Source: Sphingomonas sp. PP-CE-3A-406
Lineage (GTDB): Bacteria > Pseudomonadota > Alphaproteobacteria > Sphingomonadales > Sphingomonadaceae
Assembly (NCBI RefSeq): GCF_003688625.1
Contig: NZ_RCWY01000003.1
Location: 1-64,000 of the forward strand
Length of the DNA stretch: 64,000 nucleotides
Reading direction: 5' to 3'
How positions within the stretch are numbered: the stretch's first letter is position 1; each line of letters begins with the position of its first letter. Under the pieces are notes generated by a model, which saw only the letters and a program-made list of their open reading frames with translations, was not told the DNA's origin and made no database searches. The translations under genes and the position numbers were made by a program. This document shows, piece after piece, positions 18,108 through 25,979 of the stretch.

Positions 18108-18256
18108 ACCCTCTCCCCACCGGGGAGAGGGAGGGGCCCGCGGGCTCTTGCACGTGGGAGGGTGAGGGGCTCGAGGCTCGGACCTTCCGTCCCAACAGCC
18201 CCTCACCCTCCCGTCGCCAAGTGGCTCCTCCTTCCCTCTCCCCGGAGGGGAGAGGG
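18108..18256. repeat. palindromic repeat, family C-like (copy 3)
   Basis: Arms CCCTCTCCCCACCGGGGAGA and CCTCTCCCCGGAGGGGAGAG, plus an inner pair GTGGGAGGGTGAGGGGCT and AGCCCCTCACCCTCCC with loops between. It lies between the convergent nuclease and pal genes. Confidence 0.8.
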
Positions 18257-18272
18257 ACTGCCGCGACAAATC

Positions 18273-18800
18273 TTAGTTCAGCACCACCGTCACAGCCCGA
18301 CGGTTCGCCGCCCAGCTCTGATCATCCGACCCCATCGCTACCGGGCGCTCCTTGCCGTAGCTGATCGTCGTCATCCGCGACGACGAAACGCCCTTGGCGG
18401 CCAGATAGTTCTTGGTCGCGTTCGCACGACGATCGCCGAGCGCGAGGTTATACTCGCGCGTGCCACGCTCGTCGGCATGGCCTTCAATCGTGATGCGCTG
18501 GTTCGGGAACTTCGCCAGCCACTGCGCCTGGCTGTCGAGGATCGCGCGTGCGGTCGGATCGATGTCGTACATGTCGAGCCCGAAATTCACCGTGTTCGAG
18601 CTGACCGAGCGCTGGAAATCGGCATCCGACCCCGGCACGATCGCGCCGTCGACATTGCCGTTGTTCTGGCCCGCATTGGGATCGACAGCGGCATTGTTGT
18701 CGACCGGTGCGGGCGGCAACACGGCGGGACGCTTCTTCGCGCAACCCGAAACGGCGATCAACGCGGTACATGCGAGCAAGATGTTGGAAAGCTTCGACAT
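18273..18800 (-). CDS. pal: peptidoglycan-associated lipoprotein
   Basis: An outer-membrane lipoprotein of 175 residues that anchors the membrane to peptidoglycan as part of the Tol-Pal system. It has a lipobox (LIAVSGC), an Asn/Pro-rich linker, and an OmpA-like domain with ITIEGHADERGTREYNLALG and RRANATKNYL. The ATG at 18800 (MSKLSNILL) gives a clean signal peptide. It is the last gene of the ybgC-tolQRAB-pal run on the minus strand. Confidence 0.95.
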   Translation of the reverse strand: MSKLSNILLACTALIAVSGCAKKRPAVLPPAPVDNNAAVDPNAGQNNGNVDGAIVPGSDADFQRSVSSNTVNFGLDMYDIDPTARAILDSQAQWLAKFPNQRITIEGHADERGTREYNLALGDRRANATKNYLAAKGVSSSRMTTISYGKERPVAMGSDDQSWAANRRAVTVVLN

Positions 18801-18851
18801 AGACAGTCTCCCGTAGAAAATCATATTCCCCGTTACGTCCCCATAGCAGGT

Positions 18852-20264
18852 TCAGGGCCGCAAGGGGCCCCATGCCGGATCCGAACCGTCCAGCGGCGTC
18901 GGGATCTTGCGCTCGTTGACGCCGGTCAGGTCGACCGACCAGAGATCCGCCTTGCCGCCGCTGCCGCGTCCCGAGCGATAGAAGTTGATCACGCGACCGT
19001 TCGGCGACCAGCTCGGCCCCTCGTCCTGCCAATCGTTGGTGAGCAGCTTCTCGCCGCCGCCACTCGGGCTCATGATGCCGATGCGGAAGCCGCCCCCGAG
19101 CTTGGTAAATGCGATCAGGTCGCCGCGCGGGCTCCACACCGGCGTGGCATAGCGCCCGCCGCCGAAGCTGATCCGCTGCTGGTTCGAGCCGTCTGCGTTC
19201 ATCACGTAGATCTGCTGGCCACCAGAGCGATCGCTCTCGAACACGATCTTCGAGCCGTCCGGCGAGTAACTGCCGCCGGTATCGATCCCGGGAGAGTTGG
19301 TCAGGCGTTGTGGGGTCCCCCCTTGCGACGACACGCGGTAGACGTCGGTATTGCCGCCCTGCGCCATCGAGAACAGGATGTTGCGACCGTCCGGCGAGAA
19401 GCGCGGCGCAAACGTCAGGTTCGCGTTCGCGACCACCAGGCGCTGCTTGCCCGAGCCGATGTCGTAGACATAGATCGCCGGGCGATTGTTGAGATAGCTC
19501 ATATAGACGATCGACTGCTGGTTCGGCGCGAACCGCGGCGTCAGCACGATCGACTGGCCGTTGGTCAGGAAGCGGTGATTGGCGCCGTCCTGATCCATGA
19601 TCGCAAGCCGTTTGATCCGGTGGCCCTTGGGTCCGGTCTCGGACACGTAGACGACGCGACTGTCGAAATATGCGCCTTCGCCGGTGAGGCGGGTGTAGAC
19701 CATGTCGGCGCACTTGTGCCCCGCGCGACGCCAGTCTGAGGGCGGTACGACGAATCCGGTGCGGGTCAGTTCGGCCTTCGACGATACGTCGTAGAGGTAG
19801 CAGCCGACGGTCAGGTTGCCGTCGCCGTTGGCGCGGATGAAGCCCTGCACGAGTGCCTGTGCGCCGGTGCTGCCCCAATAGTCGAACCCTGGCGCGGTGA
19901 CTTCGGGGAAGGTGACCGGACGAAGCTGGCCGGGGGAGAGCGGCGTGAACAGGCCGGAGTTGCGGAGGTCGTTGGTGACGATGTCGGCGAGCTGGCGGCC
20001 GAGCACGTCGGTCGAGCCTGCTGGCGTGGAGACGACCGCGGACGTCGGCATGACGGGGATCGCGATCGGCATTGGCGCGGAAATGCCGCCGGTGACGTCG
20101 ACCACGAGTCCGCCGGACTGATCGCCTGCCGGGGCTGGGGCAGCGGGGTCAGCGGGTGCTTGCTGGAGTGCCGGCGCGGGTGCGTCCTGCGCGCTGGCGG
20201 TACCGGAGACGAACGCGAGCAGCCCAACCGATGCAAGAATCGATCGAGCCTTACGCCCACCCAA
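18852..20264 (-). CDS. tolB: Tol-Pal system protein TolB (signal region rebuilt by a repeat insertion)
   Basis: A periplasmic beta-propeller that links Pal to TolA. The TolB N-terminal domain (SDVLGRQLADIVTNDLRNSG-like: TDVLGRQLADIVTNDLRNSG) and WD-like repeats (SPDGRNILFSM, SPDGSKIVFESDRSGGQQIY, SPNGRVINFYRSG) are clear. The frame is open to an ATG at 20444, but that extension is read from palindrome A1 and would give no usable signal peptide. The TTG at 20264 has GGAGG 5 nt upstream and yields a good signal (KARSILASVGLLAFVSGTAS, then AQ), 470 residues in all. GTG codons at 20267 and 20276 are alternatives. Confidence 0.9.
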   Translation of the reverse strand: MGGRKARSILASVGLLAFVSGTASAQDAPAPALQQAPADPAAPAPAGDQSGGLVVDVTGGISAPMPIAIPVMPTSAVVSTPAGSTDVLGRQLADIVTNDLRNSGLFTPLSPGQLRPVTFPEVTAPGFDYWGSTGAQALVQGFIRANGDGNLTVGCYLYDVSSKAELTRTGFVVPPSDWRRAGHKCADMVYTRLTGEGAYFDSRVVYVSETGPKGHRIKRLAIMDQDGANHRFLTNGQSIVLTPRFAPNQQSIVYMSYLNNRPAIYVYDIGSGKQRLVVANANLTFAPRFSPDGRNILFSMAQGGNTDVYRVSSQGGTPQRLTNSPGIDTGGSYSPDGSKIVFESDRSGGQQIYVMNADGSNQQRISFGGGRYATPVWSPRGDLIAFTKLGGGFRIGIMSPSGGGEKLLTNDWQDEGPSWSPNGRVINFYRSGRGSGGKADLWSVDLTGVNERKIPTPLDGSDPAWGPLRP

Positions 20265-20431
20265 CACAACCTCCACCCCGGCGAAGGCCGGGGCCCAATT
20301 GGGGGACGCCGCTGAGGGAGCGGTGCGCATCATTACGTTGGCCTTCCCAATTGGGCCCCGGCCTTCGCCGGGGTGGTATTTCTCAACTGGAAGCAGCTGG
20401 CGCAAAGGGAAAAACCCCAGGATCGATCGAG
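20236..20431. repeat. direct repeats flanking the tolB insertion (possible target-site duplication)
   Basis: AGAATCGATCGAG at 20236-20248 and AGGATCGATCGAG at 20419-20431 match at 12 of 13 bases and are exactly 183 bp apart, a multiple of three. They bracket palindrome A1 and both encode Arg-Ser-Ile-Leu of TolB. Removing one copy and the insert joins the upstream ATG to the signal peptide. Confidence 0.7.
20273..20376. repeat. palindromic repeat, family A (copy 1), inside the tolB reading frame
   Basis: A 104-bp inverted repeat. The left arm is CCACCCCGGCGAAGGCCGGG then GCCCAATTGGG; the right arm is CCCAATTGGGCCCCGGCCTT then CGCCGGGGTGG. It is in the opposite orientation to the other four A copies (24713, 28044, 44345, 47939), judged from the loop. 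It is readable in frame as HPGEGRGPIGKANVMM and further residues. Confidence 0.92.
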
Positions 20432-20446
20432 TCATAACGGACATCC

Positions 20447-21481
20447 TCAGCCGGGAAGTTTGTAGCGCAGGCTGAAATTGCTCCAGCCGTTCTGCACGTC
20501 ATACAGGTCGTCGGGCAAACCGCGTAGCGGCGAACACCCGACGAAGGTCGCGATCGCCAGATCGTCGACGCGGTCGACATAGCGCCGGTTGTCGTCGTCG
20601 ACGCCGGCATGACCGCTGATCGTCGGCCGTGATTTCAGCGTGCCGTCGCGATTGAGCTTCAGGTTGATCGTCACGCGGATCCGCTCGGCGCCCGGCCCCG
20701 GCGTGACCTGGCGGTTGGCGCAGGGCTGTACCTGTCGCAAGATCGCCGAGCCGATGTTCGCCGCCGCCTGCGCGCCGAGCTTGGCCGCCTTGGGCGCTTC
20801 CGACTTGCTCGGCGACGGATCGGCCGACAGACCCTTCAGGAAATTGTCGCCGAGCCGCGAACCGCGTGGCCGCGAGGTCTTGGCCTCGGCGGTCGAGCCG
20901 CTGCCCTTGGTCGAGGACGGCTTGGCGGGCTTGGCCGCACTCGAAGACGACTTTGCGGCAGAGTCCTTCGACTTCGTCGCGGTCTTCGCAGGTGCCGATT
21001 TCTCCGGGGCGGGCTTGGTCGGCTTGGCCTTGGCGGGCGCCGGCTTTGGCTTCTCGGCCGGCTTAGGCACCGGTGCCGGCTTGGCGGCGGGCTTTGGTGG
21101 CGCAGGCTTGGGTTTAGGCTGCGGCTTGGGCGCAGGTTCCGGTGCCGGTTGGGGCTTGGGTGTCGGCTTCGGAGGCGCGGGCTTGGGCTGCGGCGCGGGC
21201 GGTGTGGGATCCGGCTTCGGCTCGGGTTCAGCCTCTTGCGGGGCCGGCGGCGCGGCATCCTCGGGAGCGCCCTCGTCCGGCGCGACCGACTCGGCCGGCG
21301 TCTCCACCGATTGCGGCGCGGTCGCCTCGAGCGCGACATCGGGCACGAGGCTCACGTCGATCGGCTGCTGCTGGATCTTCGGCGGTTCGGGCGCGCTGAG
21401 AAAGCTAAGCGACAGCAAGCCGAACAGCACGACATGCCCGACGACGGCAACGCCTAAGCCGATCTTCTCCGAACGATCCAT
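20447..21481 (-). CDS. tolA: Tol-Pal system protein TolA
   Basis: A 344-residue inner-membrane anchored protein. It has one N-terminal helix (about 8-29, IGLGVAVVGHVVLFGLLSLS), a long Pro/Lys/Ala-rich spacer (about 70-205) crossing the periplasm, and a C-terminal TonB/TolA-like domain (VQPCANRQVTPGPGAERIRV, then LKSRPTISGHAG). It transduces proton-motive energy from TolQR to Pal/TolB. The position between tolR and tolB fixes the identity. The stop lies 2 bp before the ancestral tolB ATG. Confidence 0.93.
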   Translation of the reverse strand: MDRSEKIGLGVAVVGHVVLFGLLSLSFLSAPEPPKIQQQPIDVSLVPDVALEATAPQSVETPAESVAPDEGAPEDAAPPAPQEAEPEPKPDPTPPAPQPKPAPPKPTPKPQPAPEPAPKPQPKPKPAPPKPAAKPAPVPKPAEKPKPAPAKAKPTKPAPEKSAPAKTATKSKDSAAKSSSSAAKPAKPSSTKGSGSTAEAKTSRPRGSRLGDNFLKGLSADPSPSKSEAPKAAKLGAQAAANIGSAILRQVQPCANRQVTPGPGAERIRVTINLKLNRDGTLKSRPTISGHAGVDDDNRRYVDRVDDLAIATFVGCSPLRGLPDDLYDVQNGWSNFSLRYKLPG

Positions 21482-21494
21482 CAGGCCAGCGCCA

Positions 21495-21932
21495 TCAGTT
21501 CTGATTACCCTCGACGGTCACCAGCGCGACGCGGTTCAGCCCAGCGCGGTTGAGTTCGCCCATCACGCGCATCACGCGCCCGTAATCAAGCTTCCGGTCC
21601 GCGCGCAGCAGCACCTGCGGCTCGTCGCCAACTGCACGGCTGGCAGCAATCGCGGCGAGTCGCACCGGCAACGCGTCGTCCGTCACCTGATCCTTGTCGA
21701 TGAATAGCGCGCCGGTGCCATCCATCGAGATCTCGACGGGCTTCTGCTCCTGGTCGAGCGCCTTCGCACGCGCGTCGGGGAGGTTCACCGGAACGCCCGC
21801 GGTCATCAAGGGCGCGGTCACCATGAAGATAATCAGCAGCACCAGCATCACGTCGACCAGCGGCGTGACGTTGATATCCGCCATCGGCGCCCGCCGCCCA
21901 CGGCCACGGGAGGAAGGAAGGTTCATCGCCAC
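21495..21932 (-). CDS. tolR: Tol-Pal system protein TolR (ExbD family)
   Basis: A 145-residue bitopic inner-membrane protein. The motif INVTPLVDVMLVLLIIFMVT carries the proton-pathway Asp of the helix, followed by a periplasmic domain with VLLRADRKLDYGRVMRVMGE. It forms the stator channel with TolQ. The N-terminus is basic (SSRGRGRRAP). It is separated from tolQ by palindrome C4, an unusual interruption in an operon that is normally tightly packed. Confidence 0.94.
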   Translation of the reverse strand: MAMNLPSSRGRGRRAPMADINVTPLVDVMLVLLIIFMVTAPLMTAGVPVNLPDARAKALDQEQKPVEISMDGTGALFIDKDQVTDDALPVRLAAIAASRAVGDEPQVLLRADRKLDYGRVMRVMGELNRAGLNRVALVTVEGNQN

Positions 21933-21939
21933 CTAAAAT

Positions 21940-22102
21940 CCTCCCCGCACGCGGGGAGGGGGACCAGCGAAGCTGGTGGTGGGGGCGTGCGTCAAACGCT
22001 GCGTTGCGTAGAGGGCCTCGTTCCACGGGCGCCGTGCTGCGTGGAGAACCCCCTCCACCACGCCGCTGCGCGTCGCGGTCCCCCTCCCCGTGCCGGGGAG
22101 GA
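21940..22102. repeat. palindromic repeat, family C-like (copy 4), inside the tol-pal operon
   Basis: Outer arms CCTCCCCGCACGCGGGGAGG plus GGGACCAGCGAAGC on the left, and CGCGGTCCCCCTCCCCGTGC plus CGGGGAGG on the right. Inner arms include TGGTGGGGGCG and CCCCCTCCACCA. About 160 bp lie between tolQ and tolR, so the operon mRNA must carry this structure. Confidence 0.85.
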
Positions 22103-22114
22103 TTTGCGCGCCGC

Positions 22115-22807
22115 TCATCGCGAGCCGTCCAATTGGCGCGAGAGGGTGGTGTGGAAACCGTCTGCGAACCGGTTGAGGCTCGCCTCGATCCGATTGATGC
22201 CGTGAGAGAACCGGTTGTACGCGATCACCGCGGGGATGGCCGCGAACAGGCCGATCGCGGTTGCGAACAGTGCCTCCGCGATTCCCGGCGCCACCACCGC
22301 GAGCGACGTGTTCTGCGCCGCGGCGATGCTGGTGAAGCTCCGCATGATGCCCCAGACCGTGCCGAACAGCCCGACGAACGGCGCGACCGAGCCGACCGTC
22401 GCCAGCACGTTCAGCCGGTCCGACAGCTTGTCGATCTCGCCCGCAACCGCTGCGCCCATCGTCGTCGCCAGCCGCTCGCGCGTGCCGCTCTTGTCGATCG
22501 TGCCGCCCGCGGTCGAGCGCCGCCACTCGGTCACGCCGGCCGCGAACACGCGTGCCGACGGCAGGTCGTTCTCGCCCTCCGCTTTGTAGAAGACGTCGAT
22601 ATCCTCGGCCTTCCAGAAGTCGCGCTCGAACCGCGTCATCCCTTTGCGCGTCTTGCCGATCCGCCGCCAGAACGCGACGATCAGCGCCCAGGTCCAGATG
22701 CTGGCGAGCAACAGCCCGATCATCACGCCCTTCACCACCCAGTCGGCCTGGAGGAACAAGTGGATCGGCGACAGCGTCGCGCTCTCCATAGTCAACACCG
22801 GATTCAT
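22115..22807 (-). CDS. tolQ: Tol-Pal system protein TolQ (ExbB family)
   Basis: A 230-residue inner-membrane protein with three helices, about 22-45, 135-160 and 172-195. Family motifs include VGSVAPFVGLFGTVWGIMRS and EALFATAIGLFAAIPAVIAY. It forms the proton channel with TolR. The ATG overlaps the ybgC stop (ATGA), so translation is coupled to the first gene of the operon. Confidence 0.95.
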   Translation of the reverse strand: MNPVLTMESATLSPIHLFLQADWVVKGVMIGLLLASIWTWALIVAFWRRIGKTRKGMTRFERDFWKAEDIDVFYKAEGENDLPSARVFAAGVTEWRRSTAGGTIDKSGTRERLATTMGAAVAGEIDKLSDRLNVLATVGSVAPFVGLFGTVWGIMRSFTSIAAAQNTSLAVVAPGIAEALFATAIGLFAAIPAVIAYNRFSHGINRIEASLNRFADGFHTTLSRQLDGSR

Positions 22808-23262
22808 GCTTCCCCCTGCCAGACAAGGCGTTCGTAGATATCGATCCAGGCGCGCGGCTGGCGGCGTGGGCGGCCATTGGGGGCGACCAATGCCGCCACC
22901 AATTCCGCCTCGGCCAAGACAAGCCCGTCGCGCATGACCCTTTGATGAATGGCGACGCTCGCGGCGCGGACCTGCGTCATCCGCGAGACGACCAGCAATG
23001 CGTCGTCGAGCTTCGCCGGCGCGGCATAGCGGATGGCGACGCTGGCAATCGCATAGGAGCCCTCGCCCGCCTCGAACGTCGCCCGCTGGTCGATCCCGCC
23101 GAGCCGCAACATGTCGGAGCGTGCGCGCTCCATGTAGCGCAGGTAATTGGCGTGATAGACCGCACCCGACAGATCGGTGTCCTCGAAATAGACGCGCACC
23201 GGAAACCGGTGCTCGCGCCCTTCGAAGCGGCCTTCCGCCGGACGATCTGAAACTTCAGCCAT
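22804..23262 (-). CDS. ybgC: acyl-CoA thioester hydrolase YbgC
   Basis: A hotdog-fold thioesterase of 152 residues, usually the first gene of tol-pal operons. The signature VRVYFEDTDLSGAVYHANYL contains the active-site Asp, and ERARSDMLR follows. It acts on acyl-CoA or acyl-ACP thioesters and has been linked to phospholipid metabolism. The start is uncertain: the ORF extends to 23316 with three further ATGs, but the added residues are not part of the conserved fold. It overlaps tolQ by 4 bp. Confidence 0.9.
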   Translation of the reverse strand: MAEVSDRPAEGRFEGREHRFPVRVYFEDTDLSGAVYHANYLRYMERARSDMLRLGGIDQRATFEAGEGSYAIASVAIRYAAPAKLDDALLVVSRMTQVRAASVAIHQRVMRDGLVLAEAELVAALVAPNGRPRRQPRAWIDIYERLVWQGEA

Positions 23263-23379
23263 TGCCGCGGCTGTTAACCCAGTCTTTGCCACGAAGCCAA
23301 CCATTGCCTTCATCATGTCGGCGCTGGCCGGGGGCGAATCATGCGCCTAGTCTCGACTCATCGAACGCAGGAGACTCGC

Positions 23380-23784
23380 ATGGCCGATCGTCCCACTCGC
23401 GGTATCACGCCTTTTCTGGTCATCCGCGGCAAGCGCGCACACGAAGCACTCGCCTTCTACGAAACCGCGTTCGCCGCGACGCTCGTCGAGACCAACGTCG
23501 CCGATGACGGCGTCCGGCTGATGCAGGCGAGCCTACGGATCAACGACGGCTGGCTGATGCTGGGCGACGAGTTTCCCGAATGGCGCGGTCGCGACGAACC
23601 CGAACCCGCCGGTATCACGTTGCACCTGCAGGTCGACGATGCGGATGGCTGGGTGGAGCGCGCGGCGACGGCTGGCGCGATCGTGACGATGCCCGTCGCC
23701 GACCAGTTCTGGGGCGATCGCTATGGTCAAGTGCGCGATCCGTTCGGCCATAGCTGGTCGATCGGATCGCCGCTCAAGACCTGA
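23380..23784 (+). CDS. VOC family (PhnB-like glyoxalase fold) protein
   Basis: A 134-residue protein of the vicinal oxygen chelate superfamily. It opens with ITPFLVIRGKRAHEALAFYE and closes with RYGQVRDPFGHSWSIGSPL, matching the PhnB/DUF1428-like branch. Many members are metal-dependent enzymes or resistance proteins, and the substrate here is unknown. The ATG at 23380 has an AGGAG site 6-7 nt upstream, which rules out the longer ORF from 23341. It is divergent from ybgC and convergent with the lipoprotein gene. Confidence 0.86.
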   Translation: MADRPTRGITPFLVIRGKRAHEALAFYETAFAATLVETNVADDGVRLMQASLRINDGWLMLGDEFPEWRGRDEPEPAGITLHLQVDDADGWVERAATAGAIVTMPVADQFWGDRYGQVRDPFGHSWSIGSPLKT

Positions 23785-24558
23785 TTACTGGAAGACGCTG
23801 GGATCCAGCTTCAGCCGGGGCTGCGGCGGCGGTACCGGCTGCGAGATCGGCTGGAGACGCGCCTGCGTGATCGTCTGGACGGTCATGTTCGACGCGTATT
23901 GGCGCGAGGCCAGCGCCGGTCGCGGCTGCTGCGCGTACACCGGTGCCGGGGTAGCCCGACCACGCCAAGCATCGAACGCACGGTAGAAATCGGTGAACGG
24001 GCGTTCGAGCGTCGGCAGTTGCTGTGCCGCGAACGCGGGCATCGCGTCGGCCGCCACGCCAGCGCTCTGCGCCAGCACGGTGCTCGCCGCCGCGCAGAAA
24101 TCGTCGCGCGCGGGCGACTGCGAGAAGAAGTTATACAGCCGCGTCATCGCATCGTCGTAGCGATCCTGCCAATCGCGGCCGCCCGACTTCCACTCGCTGG
24201 CATAGGTCGCCTCGGCCTTGGCGAGCACCGGCTTCTGCGCCGACAGCATCGTGTTGTAGCCGGCGATGATCGCGCCTTCCTGCGGCCCGCGACACGCGAG
24301 TGCGGCGACGTTGAGCGCGGCGCGCAGGTGCCAGACCTTGGCGGCCGGGGTCAGGTTGCGATTCGGCGTGGGATAGGTGCCATCGGGCAGCGCGACCGGG
24401 ATCACCATGGTCGGCGACGCACCCTTCGGCATTGCGGGCGCGGCGACCGGTGCCGCGACCACCGGCGGTGCAACGACGGCGACCGTCTTGGGCTTCGGCG
24501 CGCACCCGGCCACCAGGGCGAGTGCGGTAAATGAAAGCAACGCAAACCGACGACTCAT
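23785..24558 (-). CDS. predicted lipoprotein, unknown function
   Basis: A 257-residue protein with a lipobox signal (FALLSFTALALVAGC), so it is probably membrane anchored. An Ala/Pro/Val-rich linker (about 25-55) follows, then a helical domain with LRAALNVAALACRGPQEGAI and YNTMLSAQKPVLAKAEATYA. The tail is Pro/Gln rich. The pattern of RAALNVAALACR is shared by several uncharacterised sphingomonad lipoproteins as far as I recall, and no function is known to me. The ATG at 24558 follows GAGGTGG. Confidence 0.75.
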   Translation of the reverse strand: MSRRFALLSFTALALVAGCAPKPKTVAVVAPPVVAAPVAAPAMPKGASPTMVIPVALPDGTYPTPNRNLTPAAKVWHLRAALNVAALACRGPQEGAIIAGYNTMLSAQKPVLAKAEATYASEWKSGGRDWQDRYDDAMTRLYNFFSQSPARDDFCAAASTVLAQSAGVAADAMPAFAAQQLPTLERPFTDFYRAFDAWRGRATPAPVYAQQPRPALASRQYASNMTVQTITQARLQPISQPVPPPQPRLKLDPSVFQ

Positions 24559-24904
24559 CGCAACCACCTCGTGATGTCCCCCGACGGGACATGTCTGGCA
24601 TGGAGAAGGTTAACGATGCGTAAGCCGTACGCGATTTGCGGCGAGTGGAGAGCGGGCGGGGTTGGGGCCTTCGGATGGGCGGGAGCAAGAAAGAGTTAGT
24701 CTAAAGCGGCTTCCACCCCGGCAGAGGCCGGGGCCCAGTTGGAAAGGTTGCAGTAACGGAGCGCGACCTCAGTCAGCAATGTCCCCCAACTGGGCCCCGG
24801 CCTCCGCCGGGGTGGTGCTGGATGCAGGCCAACGGACCCAAGACACCGTATGCAGAAGACGCTGCCCCTCACGATCCTCCCCCTTGCGGGGGGGGGATCA
24901 GGCG
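24559..24904. other. gap of about 345 bp between lipoprotein and nitronate monooxygenase genes
   Basis: It holds palindrome A2 (24713-24815) and otherwise no ORF with recognisable content. The promoter of the lipoprotein gene should lie in 24560-24700, but no convincing -35/-10 was identified. Confidence 0.5.
24713..24815. repeat. palindromic repeat, family A (copy 2)
   Basis: Left arm CCACCCCGGCAGAGGCCGGG then GCCCAGTTGG; right arm CCAACTGGGCCCCGGCCTCC then GCCGGGGTGG. The AATTGG/AGTTGG change in the left arm is matched by a compensating change in the right arm. The loop keeps GCAGTAACGGAGCG. Confidence 0.92.
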
Positions 24905-25924
24905 TCAAACCGCGCGCGCTTCCAGCGCCGCGGCCGCCTGCGCCATCAGCCCGCCGATGATGTCGGCGACCGGCTCCTCGCGCTTGACCATGCCGACGGA
25001 CTGGCCCGCCATGACCGAGCCATGCTCGACATCGCCGTCGATCACCGCACGGCGCAGCGCACCCGCCCAGTAATGCTCGATCTGCAACTGCGCCTCGGCC
25101 ATCTCGACGACACCACCATCGAGATGCCCGGCGACCTCGCGCTGCTTCGCCGTGAACAACTCGCTCGACGCGTTCTTCAGCGCGCGCACCGGGATCACGG
25201 GAAGTCGCGCGTCGATCTGCACGCTGGCGATCGCGTCGCGCGCCGACGCGCGGATGAACGCCTTCTTGAAATTGGCGTGCGCGATCGATTCGGTCGCGCA
25301 CACGAAGAGCGTGCCGAGCTGGACGCCCGCCGCACCCATGTCGAGATACCCCGCGATCGCCTCGCCGCGACCGATCCCGCCCGCGACGAACACCGGCACC
25401 TGCTCGGCGATCTCGGGCAGCATTTCCTGCGCGAGCACGCTGGTCGAGACCGGACCGATATGGCCGCCGGCCTCCATCCCCTCGATCACCAGCGCATCGA
25501 CGCCCGAGCGGATCAGCTTCTTCGCAAGCGCCAGTGCGGGCGAGAACGCGATCAGCTTCGCGCCCGTCTCCTTGATCGCCTCGATGCTGCCCTTGGGCGG
25601 CAGGCCACCGGCGAGCACGACATGGCCGACCTTATGCTTGGCGCAGACCGCGATCAGCTCGAACAAATCGGGGTGCATCGTGATGAGGTTCACGCCGAAC
25701 GCCTTGTCGGTCATCGCCTTGGTCGCGGCGATCTCGGTATCGAGCAGCGCGGGCGTCATCGCGCCGCACGCGATCACGCCGAACCCGCCGGCGTTGGAGA
25801 TCGCCGACACGAGGTGACGCTCGCTCACCCAGGACATCGCGCCGCCCAGAATGGCGACCTCCGACCCGAGGAACGCGGCGCCGCGCGCCATCCGGCGTTG
25901 CAGCCGCTCAGTACCGATCGTCAT
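24905..25924 (-). CDS. nitronate monooxygenase / FabK-like flavoprotein
   Basis: A 339-residue TIM-barrel FMN enzyme. Typical motifs are GAMSWVSERHLVSAISNAGG, FGVNLITMHPDL, GMEAGGHIGPVSTSVL and the phosphate-binding FVAGGIGRGEAIAGYLDMGA then AGVQLGT. The family includes nitronate monooxygenases and enoyl-ACP reductase FabK, and sequence reading alone does not decide between them. It lies immediately downstream of lysC on the same strand, about 55 bp apart, without an obvious functional link. Confidence 0.86.
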   Translation of the reverse strand: MTIGTERLQRRMARGAAFLGSEVAILGGAMSWVSERHLVSAISNAGGFGVIACGAMTPALLDTEIAATKAMTDKAFGVNLITMHPDLFELIAVCAKHKVGHVVLAGGLPPKGSIEAIKETGAKLIAFSPALALAKKLIRSGVDALVIEGMEAGGHIGPVSTSVLAQEMLPEIAEQVPVFVAGGIGRGEAIAGYLDMGAAGVQLGTLFVCATESIAHANFKKAFIRASARDAIASVQIDARLPVIPVRALKNASSELFTAKQREVAGHLDGGVVEMAEAQLQIEHYWAGALRRAVIDGDVEHGSVMAGQSVGMVKREEPVADIIGGLMAQAAAALEARAV

Positions 25925-25979
25925 GCATCCATCCCCGTCGTCCCGGCGCCTGCCGGGATCATGTCGTTATCTATCAAGC

